Assembly (NCBI GenBank): GCA_002840685.1
Contig: PHBU01000019.1
Location: forward strand, 1-64,000
Source of the DNA: Chloroflexi bacterium HGW-Chloroflexi-6
GTDB taxonomy: Bacteria > Chloroflexota > Anaerolineae > Anaerolineales > Villigracilaceae
DNA length: 64,000 nt
Direction: 5' to 3'
The notes beneath the pieces were generated by a model. It was not told the DNA's origin and made no database searches. It worked only from the letters and a program-made list of their open reading frames with translations. Made by a program: the position numbers and the translations under genes. Positions 43,690-52,197 of the stretch are shown one piece after another (position 1 is the first letter of the stretch; each line of letters begins with the position of its first letter).

Positions 43690-44277
43690 ATGCTTGAATT
43701 TTTACGCTGGTTTGCTGCCATACTGGTTTTGTTTACTTCCGTTACCCTGCTCCTGAGCCGTGACTGGCGCTGGAGCTTGGGTGTTTTGGCGGCCCAGTAC
43801 CTGGCGATCTTTTTGCTTTTCCTGATCCACTGGCCGCTGACCATGTCGGCCGCCAAACTCGTCACCGGTTGGATGGCTGCGGCCATCCTGGGTGTGACTT
43901 TGGTCAACCAGGCAGACTTCTTGCCGGTGCAGTCGAGTCGTATCTTTAAGTTTTTGCTGGCGCTGGTGGTTGCGGGGGCCGTCATTCAGGGTGTGCTGGT
44001 GGTCAATGACTGGATTCCGGATGCGGGCTTTCCGCTGGTGCTGGCTTCGCTGATGTTGATCGGCCAGGGCTTGCTGCAACTCGGCATGACGGTTGAGCCG
44101 TTCCGCGCCACGCTTGGACTGCTGACGGTGCTTTCGGGCTTCGAACTGCTCTCCGCCCCACTTGATAATTCAGTGCTGGTAACGGCCATGTTGGCTGCGG
44201 CGACCCTCGGCATTGCGCTGGCCGGTTCTTACCTGCTGACCTTGCAGCTGACTCCGGCTGAGGAGAGCCTCGAGTGA
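43690..44277 (+). CDS. Six-helix membrane protein of the antiporter-like module
   Basis: A 195-residue, almost wholly hydrophobic protein with about six membrane helices. Its size and position recall HyfE or NuoJ/K-type subunits that sit between the large antiporter-like subunits in complex I and group 4 hydrogenases, but no signature motif is visible. ATG 43690 is used rather than the TTG one codon earlier. It lies 13 bases after the first gene and overlaps the third by 4 bases. Confidence 0.55.
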   Translation: MLEFLRWFAAILVLFTSVTLLLSRDWRWSLGVLAAQYLAIFLLFLIHWPLTMSAAKLVTGWMAAAILGVTLVNQADFLPVQSSRIFKFLLALVVAGAVIQGVLVVNDWIPDAGFPLVLASLMLIGQGLLQLGMTVEPFRATLGLLTVLSGFELLSAPLDNSVLVTAMLAAATLGIALAGSYLLTLQLTPAEESLE

Positions 44278-45677
44278 GCGCGCCGCTGATCTGGATCGGC
44301 CTGCCGCTGGCCCTGGGCGTGTTGCTGCTGCTCCTTCCGGGCGAGCGCCTGGTGGCCTGGCTGGGCGGATTGTTCTCTGCCGCGCTGGCAGTGCTGGCAC
44401 TGCTTGTGCCAACCGACACGGCCATCAACGTTTTTGGTTTTTTCTCGCTGCGCATTGATTCGACCCTGACCCTCTTGGGCCGCCAAATCAGCCTGACGCC
44501 CGCCGCCCAGATCGTGCTGGTTTTGGCGTATGCGGTTGGCGCTTTCTGGTTTTTTGGCGGACTGGCAACCGGCAATGCCCGGCGGCTGGTATCGTTTGGA
44601 CTGATGTCGATCGCCATCCTGACCGCTTCGCTGGCAATCCGGCCGTTTTTGTATGCGGCGATTTTGATCCAGGGCGCGGTGCTGCTCTCGGTTTTCATGC
44701 TGGCCGAGCCGGGCCGCCCGGCCGGGAGCGGATTGATCCGCTTCCTGATCTACCAGACCCTGCCGATGCCTTTCATCCTGTTCGCGGGTTTCCTGCTCTC
44801 GGGCGTCGAGGCGGGTCCGCGCGACCTGGCGGTCATCTTGCAGGCAGCCATCCTGCTTGGCCTGGGATTTTCCTTCCTGCTCTCGATTTTTCCGCTTTCG
44901 ACCTGGCTGCCGATGTTGGCCGAGCAGCATGCGCCTTATGTGGTTGGCTTTATCCTTTCGACTTTCCCCACTTTTGCACTCTTGTTTGCCCTTAATTTTG
45001 TCGATCGCTATTCCTGGATCCGCGAATCGGACGGTTTTTTCGAAGTCTTGCGCTTCATCGGCCTGCTGACTGCTCTTTCGGGGGGTGTCTGGGCGGCCTT
45101 CCAACGCCACGCCGGGCGCATTTTTGGCTATGCCGCCGTGGCCGAGATCGGGTTTTCACTGGTGGCCATCAGTCTGCCCGACCGTATGGCTGGCTTGCAG
45201 ATCGTCTTCTTTATGATCGTGCCGCGCGCCCTGGCCTACGGCACCTGGGCCATGTCGCTTTCCGTTTTGCGGGAGGCCGCCGAAGATCTGCGCTACCAGT
45301 CTTTGCAAGGGCTGGCGCGTCGCTATCCGATTGCAACGATGGGCGTTTTCATTTCGATCCTGTCCCTGAGCGGAGTCCCCCTGCTGGCCAGTTTCCCGGT
45401 ACGTCAGGTACTCTGGCAGGAATTGGCTGTCCAGGGGTTGGGGTTGGCCGCGGCGATGGGCCTTGCCAGCCTCGGTCTGTGGATCGCTGCGCTGCGCAGC
45501 CTGGCCGTTTTGAGCATGTCTGCTGAAAATATCGAATGGGCCTCGCAGGAGACACCGGCCCAGCGTGTGATGATCGGTCTGGGGCTGCTGGCTTTGTTTG
45601 CCGCCGGGTTTTTCCCGCAGTGGGCGGCGCCTTTGCTCGCCAACCTGGGCAGTCTCTTCAGCCAGATCTCACGCTAG
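44274..45677 (+). CDS. NuoN-like membrane subunit, third of the module, with altered proton-path residues
   Basis: A 467-residue protein with about fourteen membrane helices. The match to NuoN/MrpD is clearest at LGLGFSFLLSIFPLSTWLPMLAEQHAP (helices 7-8), RIFGYAAVAEIGFSLVAI and a helix-11 region FISILSLSGVPLLASFP. The Lys expected before xxxxPxHxWLP is replaced by Ser/Phe, and the Glu of helix 5 is not apparent (LIQGAVLLSVF). So it may not pump protons in the usual way. It starts at a GTG overlapping the previous stop. Confidence 0.65.
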   Translation: MSAPLIWIGLPLALGVLLLLLPGERLVAWLGGLFSAALAVLALLVPTDTAINVFGFFSLRIDSTLTLLGRQISLTPAAQIVLVLAYAVGAFWFFGGLATGNARRLVSFGLMSIAILTASLAIRPFLYAAILIQGAVLLSVFMLAEPGRPAGSGLIRFLIYQTLPMPFILFAGFLLSGVEAGPRDLAVILQAAILLGLGFSFLLSIFPLSTWLPMLAEQHAPYVVGFILSTFPTFALLFALNFVDRYSWIRESDGFFEVLRFIGLLTALSGGVWAAFQRHAGRIFGYAAVAEIGFSLVAISLPDRMAGLQIVFFMIVPRALAYGTWAMSLSVLREAAEDLRYQSLQGLARRYPIATMGVFISILSLSGVPLLASFPVRQVLWQELAVQGLGLAAAMGLASLGLWIAALRSLAVLSMSAENIEWASQETPAQRVMIGLGLLALFAAGFFPQWAAPLLANLGSLFSQISR

Positions 45678-45721
45678 TTCTGGCGCTGGTTCTGAAATTC
45701 CGCCGCTGAAATACCCCGTGC

Positions 45722-45727
45722 TATAAT
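45722..45727 (+). promoter_or_regulatory. Possible -10 box for the coiled-coil/selB run
   Basis: A perfect TATAAT with an upstream TG-like context lies 102 bases before the ATG of the coiled-coil gene. No good -35 match lies at 16-18 bases, so this is a weak call. Confidence 0.35.
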
Positions 45728-45828
45728 CTATACTGATGGTTTTTGCCGGTCTGGCGAAACTTGAAAACCCCTGAATCACCTGAAGCAGCGCCTCAAGACG
45801 CTGATTTTATCCCCCGGAGCAACCCAGC

Positions 45829-47016
45829 ATGGAACTAGAAGATATCGTTAAACGCCTCGAATGGCTTGAAAAAGAGCATCGCAAAGACCACACTGTGATC
45901 GCGGACCTGCAGCAGCAGATCGGTGGCTATGAAGCAAATTTTGGCCTGCTGCGTGACCAGATCAAGGAAGTTGCCGTAGACCTGACGCGTTTCTCCTCTT
46001 CTGCTGCCCGCCTTGAGCAATTCGACGGTATGATCGCTCAGTATCGCGCTGAAGTTACCAAGGCCATTGAAGATGTTGAAAAACGACGCGAGAAGCATGA
46101 GCGTGAGATCGAAGCCCGCCGCCGGACCGAGGTTGAAAACATCAACAAATCCCTGATCGAGATGGGCAAAACGCTCGACGTGCTCGATGACTTCAAAAAG
46201 GGGCTCAAGGCTCGCGAAGAAGATTCATCGCGTCTGATGCGCTCGATCTCCGAGTTGGACAAACGCATCAGCGAGTTTCCGCATGCCGACGAAGAGATCC
46301 GCCGTTCGGTGCGGTTGGTGGACGAGGCTCGCAAGCAGGATTTCAAACGCCTGGCTGACCTGCAGGGCGAGATGATCGCCATCCGCAAGCGCTCGGACGA
46401 GGCCCGCGAACGGGTCGATATCAACGCTGATTCATTCCGCATGCTCGATACCCGCATCAACGAGATCCTGGCCAGCGAGGCCGATCGCCGTCGGGCCCAG
46501 ATGGAGTTCATCGAAAAGCAAAGCCTGGCCGACATCGACCGCGACCGCTCGTGGAAGGATTGGCAGACGCGCTTCGATGCCTTTTCGCGTCAGACCAGCA
46601 ACCTTGACGCCCAGATCTCGCAGCTTGAAGATACCCAGCGCGCCGTCAAACGTTCACAGGATGCCTTCGATGATATCAACACCCGCCTCGAACGGCGTAT
46701 CAAAGAAATTACCGAGATCCAGCGCCTGGCCGAAGACCGCTTCAGGCAGGAGTGGGTCACTTTCAAATCGGATGATCAGAAACGCTGGACCAATTACTCG
46801 CTGACTCAGGACGAAACCCAGAAAGACGTGCGCGTAGAGCTCGAAAAGATCAACCAGCGCGTTGCCGCAGTTGGCGATGTTTTGCAGGCCATGCAGGATA
46901 CCTTCCAGCAAACCAATGAGATCACTGAAGTCCAGTTGCAGGAACTGATGAACTGGACGCACGAGTGGCTCAGCAGCTACGAGCGCGTCATTGGCCGCGC
47001 GCGCCCTTCCCGCTAA
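45829..47016 (+). CDS. Long coiled-coil protein, function unknown
   Basis: A 395-residue, highly charged, helical protein from end to end, without signal peptide or membrane helix. Heptad repeats begin at residue 2 (LEDIVKRLEWLEKEHRKD) and continue through KRREKHEREIEARRR and LDTRINEILASEADRRRA. Predicted rods of this kind act as scaffolds or as SMC-like or cytoskeletal partners. There is no ATPase head, so it is not an SMC. It is followed 79 bases later by selB after a structured spacer. I do not recognise a family. Confidence 0.65.
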   Translation: MELEDIVKRLEWLEKEHRKDHTVIADLQQQIGGYEANFGLLRDQIKEVAVDLTRFSSSAARLEQFDGMIAQYRAEVTKAIEDVEKRREKHEREIEARRRTEVENINKSLIEMGKTLDVLDDFKKGLKAREEDSSRLMRSISELDKRISEFPHADEEIRRSVRLVDEARKQDFKRLADLQGEMIAIRKRSDEARERVDINADSFRMLDTRINEILASEADRRRAQMEFIEKQSLADIDRDRSWKDWQTRFDAFSRQTSNLDAQISQLEDTQRAVKRSQDAFDDINTRLERRIKEITEIQRLAEDRFRQEWVTFKSDDQKRWTNYSLTQDETQKDVRVELEKINQRVAAVGDVLQAMQDTFQQTNEITEVQLQELMNWTHEWLSSYERVIGRARPSR

Positions 47017-47024
47017 CTTGATTT

Positions 47025-47074
47025 GGAGTGCAAAATCTCCCGATTTTGCGCCAAAGTCGGAGACTTTGGACTCC
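47025..47074 (+). repeat. Compact three-way-junction structure ahead of selB
   Basis: An outer stem GGAGT (47025-47029)/ACTCC (47070-47074) encloses two perfect hairpins. They are GCAAAAT-CTCCCG-ATTTTGC (47030-47049) and CCAAAGTC-GGA-GACTTTGG (47051-47069). It ends 20 bases before the selB ATG and 8 bases after the coiled-coil gene stop. It could be a dispersed repeat, a processing site or a leader RNA. Confidence 0.6.
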
Positions 47075-47094
47075 GTTTTGATATTGGAGCATAA

Positions 47095-48990
47095 ATGCGC
47101 GTAATCGGCACCGCCGGCCACGTTGACCACGGTAAATCGACCCTCATCGCTGCCCTGACTGGCACACACCCCGACCGGCTCAAGGAAGAGCAGGAGCGCG
47201 AGATGACCATCGATCTCGGCTTCGGCTGGCTCAACCTGCCAGACGGCGAGGAAATTGGCATCGTCGATGTGCCCGGTCATCGCGACTTCATTGAAAACAT
47301 GCTGGCCGGCATCGGCGGCATCGACGCTGCCCTGCTGATCATCGCCGCGGACGAGGGCGTCATGCCCCAGACCCGCGAACACCTCGCCATCCTCGACCTG
47401 CTCCAGATCCAGACCGGCATCATCGTCATCACCAAGGTCGATTTAATCGACGACGCGGAATGGCTGGACCTGCTCGAAGAAGATGTGCGCCGCGCCCTGG
47501 CCGGGACCGTGCTCGCGCAGGCCCCGCTGGTGCGCGTCTCCGCCCGGACCGGCTTCGGTCTCGATCAACTTTTGGCAACGCTGAAAACGATTCTGGCCGA
47601 CCGGCCCAGCCGTCTCGACCTGGGACGCCCGCGCCTGCCGATCGACCGGGTTTTCACCATGCCCGGCTTTGGCACGGTGCTGACCGGGACTCTCAGCGAT
47701 GGCCATTTCTCGCTCGGCGACGAAGTCGAACTGCTGCCCTCCGGCGAACGCGGCCGCATCCGCGGACTGCAAACCCACAAGAAAAAAGAAGAAACCGCCC
47801 TGCCCGGCTCACGCACAGCTGTCAATGTCTCCGGCTTGCCGCTGGAGGATGTGACGCGCGGCGAAGTGCTGGCAAAACCCGGGCAGTATAAATCCACCCG
47901 GCGCATCGATGCCCGCCTGCGCCTGCTCAAGGATATTTCCGCGCCGCTCAAGCACGCCACCGAAGTTAAAGTTTTTCACGGTACAACCGAAACGATTGCC
48001 CACTTGCGCCTGTTGGGGGCTGAAGCCCTTGAACCTGGCCAGGAAGGCTGGATCCAACTCGAACTGCGCGACCCGCTGGTGGCCGTGCGCGGCGACCGCT
48101 TTATCATTCGCCTTCCCTCCCCGGCTGAGACCTTGGGCGGCGGGCTGGTGGTTGATCCGCAGCCCAAGGCCCGTCACCGCCGCATGGACGAGTCTGTGCT
48201 TAAACGCCTGTCTGCCCTGCTCGAAGGCACGCCGGCCGATGTTTTCTTCCAGGCTGCGCTGGCGCTCGGAGCGGCCCCGCTCAAGGAAATGGCGGCCCGC
48301 GCCCGGCTCGAACTGGCCCCGGCCCAGGAGGCGATCGACGAGTTAATCGCCGATGAACGGCTTTTGGCGCTCGAGGATGGAAAAACCGCCCCAGATGCGC
48401 TGACGCTCTTTATCGCTGCCCCGCTCTGGGAGAGTCTCAAGGCTGCCGCGCTGGACTCGCTAACCGGTTACCACAAAAGCTACCCGCTGCGGAAGGGGAT
48501 GCCGCGCGAGGAACTCAAAAGCAAGCTGAAACAGCCGGCCAAGGTTTTCAACGCCATCGTCAAGAAGTTGGCTATTGCAACCGAAGTGGTCGAAGCTGGT
48601 AGTTGGCTGGCGCGGCCGGGGCATGAGATCCGCTTTTCGGAGAGTCAACAGGCCAGGGTGAGTGCGCTCCTGCGCCGCTTTGACGGGACTCCTTACAGCC
48701 CGCCCTCGGTCAAGGAAACGGTGGCAGACGTAGGCGAAGACATCTACACTGCCTTGCTTGACTTGGGCGAGTTGTACGCGGTCGGGCAGGATGTGGTCTT
48801 TCGCAAGCCGGTTTACGAGCAGATGGTTGAGAAAGTGCGCGCGCTGCTGGCCGAAAAAGGCCAGGCAACGGGAGCGGAGGTGCGCGATCTGTTTGACACC
48901 AGCCGCAAGTATGCCCTGGCGCTGCTCGAGCATCTCGATGCCCTGGGCGTAACCCTCCGCGACGGCGACTATCGGAGATTGAAAAAATAG
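47095..48990 (+). CDS. selB: Selenocysteine-specific elongation factor SelB
   Basis: A 631-residue GTPase that delivers Sec-tRNA to UGA codons followed by a SECIS hairpin. The G motifs are GHVDHGKST (7-15), EREMTIDLGF (switch I), DVPGHRDF and TKVD. EF-Tu-like domains 2 and 3 follow (about 170-340), then a domain 4 of winged-helix repeats (about 380-631) that binds the mRNA hairpin, as the full length requires. TIDLGF, in place of TIDLGY/F of SelB versus TIERG of EF-Tu, supports the assignment. selA, selC and selD are not in the window. Confidence 0.92.
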   Translation: MRVIGTAGHVDHGKSTLIAALTGTHPDRLKEEQEREMTIDLGFGWLNLPDGEEIGIVDVPGHRDFIENMLAGIGGIDAALLIIAADEGVMPQTREHLAILDLLQIQTGIIVITKVDLIDDAEWLDLLEEDVRRALAGTVLAQAPLVRVSARTGFGLDQLLATLKTILADRPSRLDLGRPRLPIDRVFTMPGFGTVLTGTLSDGHFSLGDEVELLPSGERGRIRGLQTHKKKEETALPGSRTAVNVSGLPLEDVTRGEVLAKPGQYKSTRRIDARLRLLKDISAPLKHATEVKVFHGTTETIAHLRLLGAEALEPGQEGWIQLELRDPLVAVRGDRFIIRLPSPAETLGGGLVVDPQPKARHRRMDESVLKRLSALLEGTPADVFFQAALALGAAPLKEMAARARLELAPAQEAIDELIADERLLALEDGKTAPDALTLFIAAPLWESLKAAALDSLTGYHKSYPLRKGMPREELKSKLKQPAKVFNAIVKKLAIATEVVEAGSWLARPGHEIRFSESQQARVSALLRRFDGTPYSPPSVKETVADVGEDIYTALLDLGELYAVGQDVVFRKPVYEQMVEKVRALLAEKGQATGAEVRDLFDTSRKYALALLEHLDALGVTLRDGDYRRLKK

Positions 48991-48993
48991 GAT

Positions 48994-49033
48994 GGTCGAG
49001 TAGCCCGCGCACTTTGCGGGGCGTATCGAGACC
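48994..49033. repeat. REP-like palindrome just after the selB stop codon
   Basis: GGTCGAGTA (48994-49002) and GTATCGAGACC (49023-49033) form inverted ends around a GC-rich centre, CCCGCGCACTTTGCGGGGC, which can itself form a hairpin. It begins 3 bases after the selB stop codon. It is the same type as the element at 38683-38715. Confidence 0.7.
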
Positions 49034-49057
49034 AACAGAACACCTGGAGAACTCATT

Positions 49058-49537
49058 ATGAACCTCGACCCAACTTTTAGCAACAGTCTGATCCTGCTGG
49101 TGGTGGCCTTTGGTGGGGCGTTTTTGGCGGCCTTGTGGCTTTCGCTCGTCGTCTGGACCTGGCGCGACATCCGCAGCCGCGCGCGTGACCCGCTTTCACA
49201 AATTTTGGCGGTCGCGGTGGTGGCGGTGCTGAACCTGCCGGGTGTGCTGGTTTATCTCATCTTGCGCCCGCAGCGCACACTCGAGGAAGAGTACCAGCGC
49301 ACACTGGAAGAGGAAGCCCTGCTGGCGTCGATCGAAGACCAGGCGCTCTGCCCCGGCTGTGAACGGCGTGTGCGTGAAGATTGGCAGGCCTGCCCGAGCT
49401 GCCATACCAAACTGCGTAAATCTTGCCAGTCCTGCAATAAGTTGATGGAACTTTCGTGGAATTTATGTCCGTTCTGCGGCACGCCGGTCGAGGGGGTGCG
49501 CCGGGAAGAAGATGCGCTTCCTTCATCGGTGGATTGA
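49058..49537 (+). CDS. Membrane protein with double zinc ribbon
   Basis: A 159-residue protein with two N-terminal membrane helices (about 8-32 and 48-69). A charged helix EEEYQRTLEEEA follows, then two zinc ribbons: CPGC...CPSC (about 106-124) and CQSC...CPFC (about 131-150). This membrane plus double-ribbon form is common in Anaerolineae but has no known function; such ribbons usually mediate protein contacts. It is a paralogue of the decayed gene directly downstream. Confidence 0.7.
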   Translation: MNLDPTFSNSLILLVVAFGGAFLAALWLSLVVWTWRDIRSRARDPLSQILAVAVVAVLNLPGVLVYLILRPQRTLEEEYQRTLEEEALLASIEDQALCPGCERRVREDWQACPSCHTKLRKSCQSCNKLMELSWNLCPFCGTPVEGVRREEDALPSSVD

Positions 49538-49574
49538 AAGCCATCTGCGGGCCGGTGGCAACCGAAGGATTTAA

Positions 49575-49934
49575 ATGATCAGCGAAGAAGTTACTCAGAC
49601 GATTTGCGCCGGGCTGTTGGGGGCCGCTTTATATCTTCGGGTGTTTTGGATGTTTGGTGAGGCGGCCTTGCGCGGTGTCTTCGCTTTTCGTGCCGATGAA
49701 ATTCAGGGCAAACCCGCGCGAGTCATTGGGGTGATTGGGTTGCTGGGAATGCTGTCTTTCCTTTATATCGGGCTCGGAGTTTACCTCGATACCCAGCCTC
49801 CGCTTTGGCCGGTGGCAGGGTTTTTCGCGGCATTGATGGTTGTGATGGTTTTGGCCCTGGGTATTTTTGCGATATTTCGCGTTGTGTTTGTGCTATTTCA
49901 TTTTATATTTCGCTTTGTGTGGCCGAGAAAATAA
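49575..49934 (+). CDS. Membrane protein, probably truncated by loss of its zinc-ribbon tail
   Basis: A 119-residue protein with three membrane helices (about 9-28, 47-70, 77-115) ending FVWPRK and TAA. After the stop the same frame continues SRDGLREDWQ, which matches the RREDWQ-like lead into the ribbons of the gene at 49058. So the ancestral protein ran on. The remaining product may still fold as a membrane protein. It lies 38 bases after its paralogue. Confidence 0.55.
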   Translation: MISEEVTQTICAGLLGAALYLRVFWMFGEAALRGVFAFRADEIQGKPARVIGVIGLLGMLSFLYIGLGVYLDTQPPLWPVAGFFAALMVVMVLALGIFAIFRVVFVLFHFIFRFVWPRK

Positions 49935-50064
49935 AGCCGGGATGGTCTGCGCGAGGATTGGCAAATCTTGCCAGTTTTGCCGCAAGTTGATGGAACTTTC
50001 GTGGAATTTATGCCCCTTTTGTGGCACGCTGGTGGATGGCGTCAAGCGGAGCGAGGCGGAGTGA
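49935..50064 (+). pseudogene. Decayed zinc-ribbon tail of the preceding gene
   Basis: 49984-50012 is identical over 29 bases to 49439-49467 in the upstream paralogue, and the flanks are similar. Against that copy there is a 31-base deletion after GATTGGCA that removes the first ribbon and shifts the frame. The surviving part reads KSCQFCRKLMELSW-NLCPFCGTLVDGVK in a different frame from the membrane part. Confidence 0.7.
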
Positions 50065-50071
50065 GGCTGCG

Positions 50072-50494
50072 ATGAACGAAAACCAGGATGAGCAATACCT
50101 GAAATACCTTTCGATCTTTCATTATGTGGTTGGTGGGCTGGCGGGTTTGTTTGCCTGCTTCCCGATCATCCATCTGATCGCTGGAATTTTTATCATGGTT
50201 GCAGGCTTTGCCGATCGATCCGCTGGTGGGCCGCCTGTGCTTATTGGGCTTCTCTTCGTGCTGATTGGCGGCAGTTTGATCGTTGCTGGCTGGGCCTTTG
50301 CGATTTGCGTCATCCTGGCGGGTGTATTTCTTACCAGACGAAAGAACTATATGTTTTGCCTGGTCATGGCTGGCATCCAGTGTATGTTCACGCCCTTTGG
50401 AACCGTGCTGGGGGTCTTTACCATCATTACCCTGGTGCGTCCCTCGGTCAAGGAAATGTTCGATGCGAATGCAATGGTGGCAAAGGCTGCTTGA
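50072..50494 (+). CDS. Small four-helix membrane protein, function unknown
   Basis: A 140-residue protein with a short charged N-terminus (MNENQDEQYLKYLSIFHYV) and four hydrophobic helices in two pairs, ending in RPSVKEMFDAN. The pattern HYVVGGLAGLFACFP with a C-terminal FGTVLGVFTIITL resembles widespread uncharacterised bacterial membrane proteins of about 130 residues. I start at the ATG at 50072; the longer frame from 50021 overlaps the decayed ribbon. It is followed by 200 bases in which I see no gene. Confidence 0.65.
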   Translation: MNENQDEQYLKYLSIFHYVVGGLAGLFACFPIIHLIAGIFIMVAGFADRSAGGPPVLIGLLFVLIGGSLIVAGWAFAICVILAGVFLTRRKNYMFCLVMAGIQCMFTPFGTVLGVFTIITLVRPSVKEMFDANAMVAKAA

Positions 50495-50694
50495 CCAAGT
50501 GTATTGAGTATTTGATCTGCAACCATGGGTTTTGCCATAATGGCTTTTTCCCGGTTGATGAAGTCGGGGTTTGCAAGATTGCAGATCGAATATCTGCCGT
50601 ATCTGGATGATTGGTTTGTTCAACGCTACCGAGGTAAGTTTGATGCTTTGAGATTCAATCGTGAAACTGGATAACTGTGCAAGGAAATACGCTC

Positions 50695-51546
50695 GTGTCT
50701 CGTTCAAAAGTCTTAGGCCTGTTGCGCTTATTCCGCTTTGAACTGCCGTTTACGGCGGGCGTCTGCGTGCTGCTGGGGGAATTGTTGGCATTGGGCAGGT
50801 TCCCAGCCCCGGCAGAAGTAACCCTCGGCTTTCTGAGCGTCTTTTTTATCTCGGCCACCTCCTTGATCCTGAATGATTATTTTGATCTCGAAAGCGACAA
50901 GATCAACGCGCCGGACAGGCCGCTCCCGGCCGGGCTGGTTACCCAACGGGAGGTGGTTGCGCTCTCGGTTGTTGTGACGCTGTTGGGGTTTGCCGCAGCC
51001 TCCCTGCTCAGCCCGCAGGCCTTGCTGGTGGTTATTTTGGTCTGGGCGGTCGGTTTTCTTTACAACTGGCGCTTTAAAAAAGCCGGCCTGGTTGGCAACC
51101 TGATGGTCGCTTTTTCGGTCGGCATGACCTTTATCTTTGGCGGCATCTCGGCCGGCAAACCCTTCGAAACGATCGTCTGGTTTTTCGCGATCTGGGTCAT
51201 GTTGATCGATCTGGGCGAAGAGATCGCGGCCGATGCGATGGACCTTGAAGGCGACCGCCTATCCGGGTCCCGTTCGCTGGCTTTGATCTTTGGCCGCGAA
51301 CCGGCATTGAAGATCAGCGCAGGGATTTTCTTTTTGGTGGTCGCCGCCAGCAGCCTGCCGTTTTTGTCGGGCTGGCTGGGCTGGATTTACCTGTTCCCAT
51401 TCCTGTTGACCGATGTGGTCATTCTCTACGCAACCAGCAAATTGTTGGACTCAAGCATAGCGAACCGGCGAAAATATATCCGCTGGATTTACTTGAGCGG
51501 GTTGGTGACGTTATTGATCTTTATCATCATTCGAATGTTTCGATGA
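50695..51546 (+). CDS. UbiA-family prenyltransferase
   Basis: A 283-residue membrane enzyme that joins an isoprenyl chain to an aromatic or other acceptor. The first Asp-rich motif NDYFDLESD (about 56-64) and the second DAMDLEGDR (about 180-188) bind the Mg-diphosphate. Nine helices are predicted. The second motif lies in IDLGEEIAADAMD, so the branch is nearer to digeranylgeranylglyceryl-phosphate or chlorophyll-synthase-like members than to MenA, but the acceptor is open. I choose GTG 50695, which has AAGGAA 8 bases upstream, over GTG 50677. It is followed by an HD-domain gene. Confidence 0.85.
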   Translation: MSRSKVLGLLRLFRFELPFTAGVCVLLGELLALGRFPAPAEVTLGFLSVFFISATSLILNDYFDLESDKINAPDRPLPAGLVTQREVVALSVVVTLLGFAAASLLSPQALLVVILVWAVGFLYNWRFKKAGLVGNLMVAFSVGMTFIFGGISAGKPFETIVWFFAIWVMLIDLGEEIAADAMDLEGDRLSGSRSLALIFGREPALKISAGIFFLVVAASSLPFLSGWLGWIYLFPFLLTDVVILYATSKLLDSSIANRRKYIRWIYLSGLVTLLIFIIIRMFR

Positions 51547-51573
51547 GTTGCCGTTGGGAGAAGCGGAAGTTTT

Positions 51574-52074
51574 ATGCTGCGTGAACGAGTACTTGCTGAA
51601 ATGGAACTGGTTTTCAAAGAAATACCCTATGGTATCGCGCATACAATGCGGGTTCTGGCCAATGCGGATGAAATTATGGCCAAAGAAGGCGTCAGTGAAC
51701 GTGCGGCAGAAGTCGTGACTTATGCCGCGATCCTGCATGACATCGGCGCGGTCAGGGCTCTGAAGAAATACGGCTCGCTTGACGGGTGCTATCAGGAAAT
51801 TGAAGGGCCTGCCGTTGCGAAGGATATCCTGCAGCGTGTAGGCGTCGATGAGGCCGTTATTGTGCGGGTGGAATACATCACCGGTAACCACCATACACCA
51901 GCGAAGATCGACGATCTGGATTTTCAAATTCTTTGGGATGCAGATCTTCTGGATGGCCTTGAATACGGAGAAAAGGACAGCGATGCGGAGCATCTCAGGC
52001 AAAAGATTGAAAGTTCTTTCCAGACGGATTCGGGAAAAAGCCTTGCCTTAAACCGCCTCGGGTTTGTCGAATAA
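51574..52074 (+). CDS. HD-domain phosphohydrolase
   Basis: A 166-residue soluble protein. The metal ligands follow the HD pattern: an early His in GIAHTMRV, the HD pair in AILHDIGA, NHH near residue 110 and a late Asp in LWDADLLDGL. Proteins of this size hydrolyse nucleotides or phosphate monoesters. It lies 27 bases after the UbiA gene and is probably co-transcribed with it. The substrate is unknown. Confidence 0.8.
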   Translation: MLRERVLAEMELVFKEIPYGIAHTMRVLANADEIMAKEGVSERAAEVVTYAAILHDIGAVRALKKYGSLDGCYQEIEGPAVAKDILQRVGVDEAVIVRVEYITGNHHTPAKIDDLDFQILWDADLLDGLEYGEKDSDAEHLRQKIESSFQTDSGKSLALNRLGFVE

Positions 52075-52197
52075 TTGCGAACCCGTTAGGGAAGATATGA
52101 AAATAAGCGATCGCCGCATCCCTGAATTTATTCGATCCCATTCTGGGAAGCTGAATTAACTCAGATTGAGAAACCTGTCAGTGAAAGGAATTCAAAA

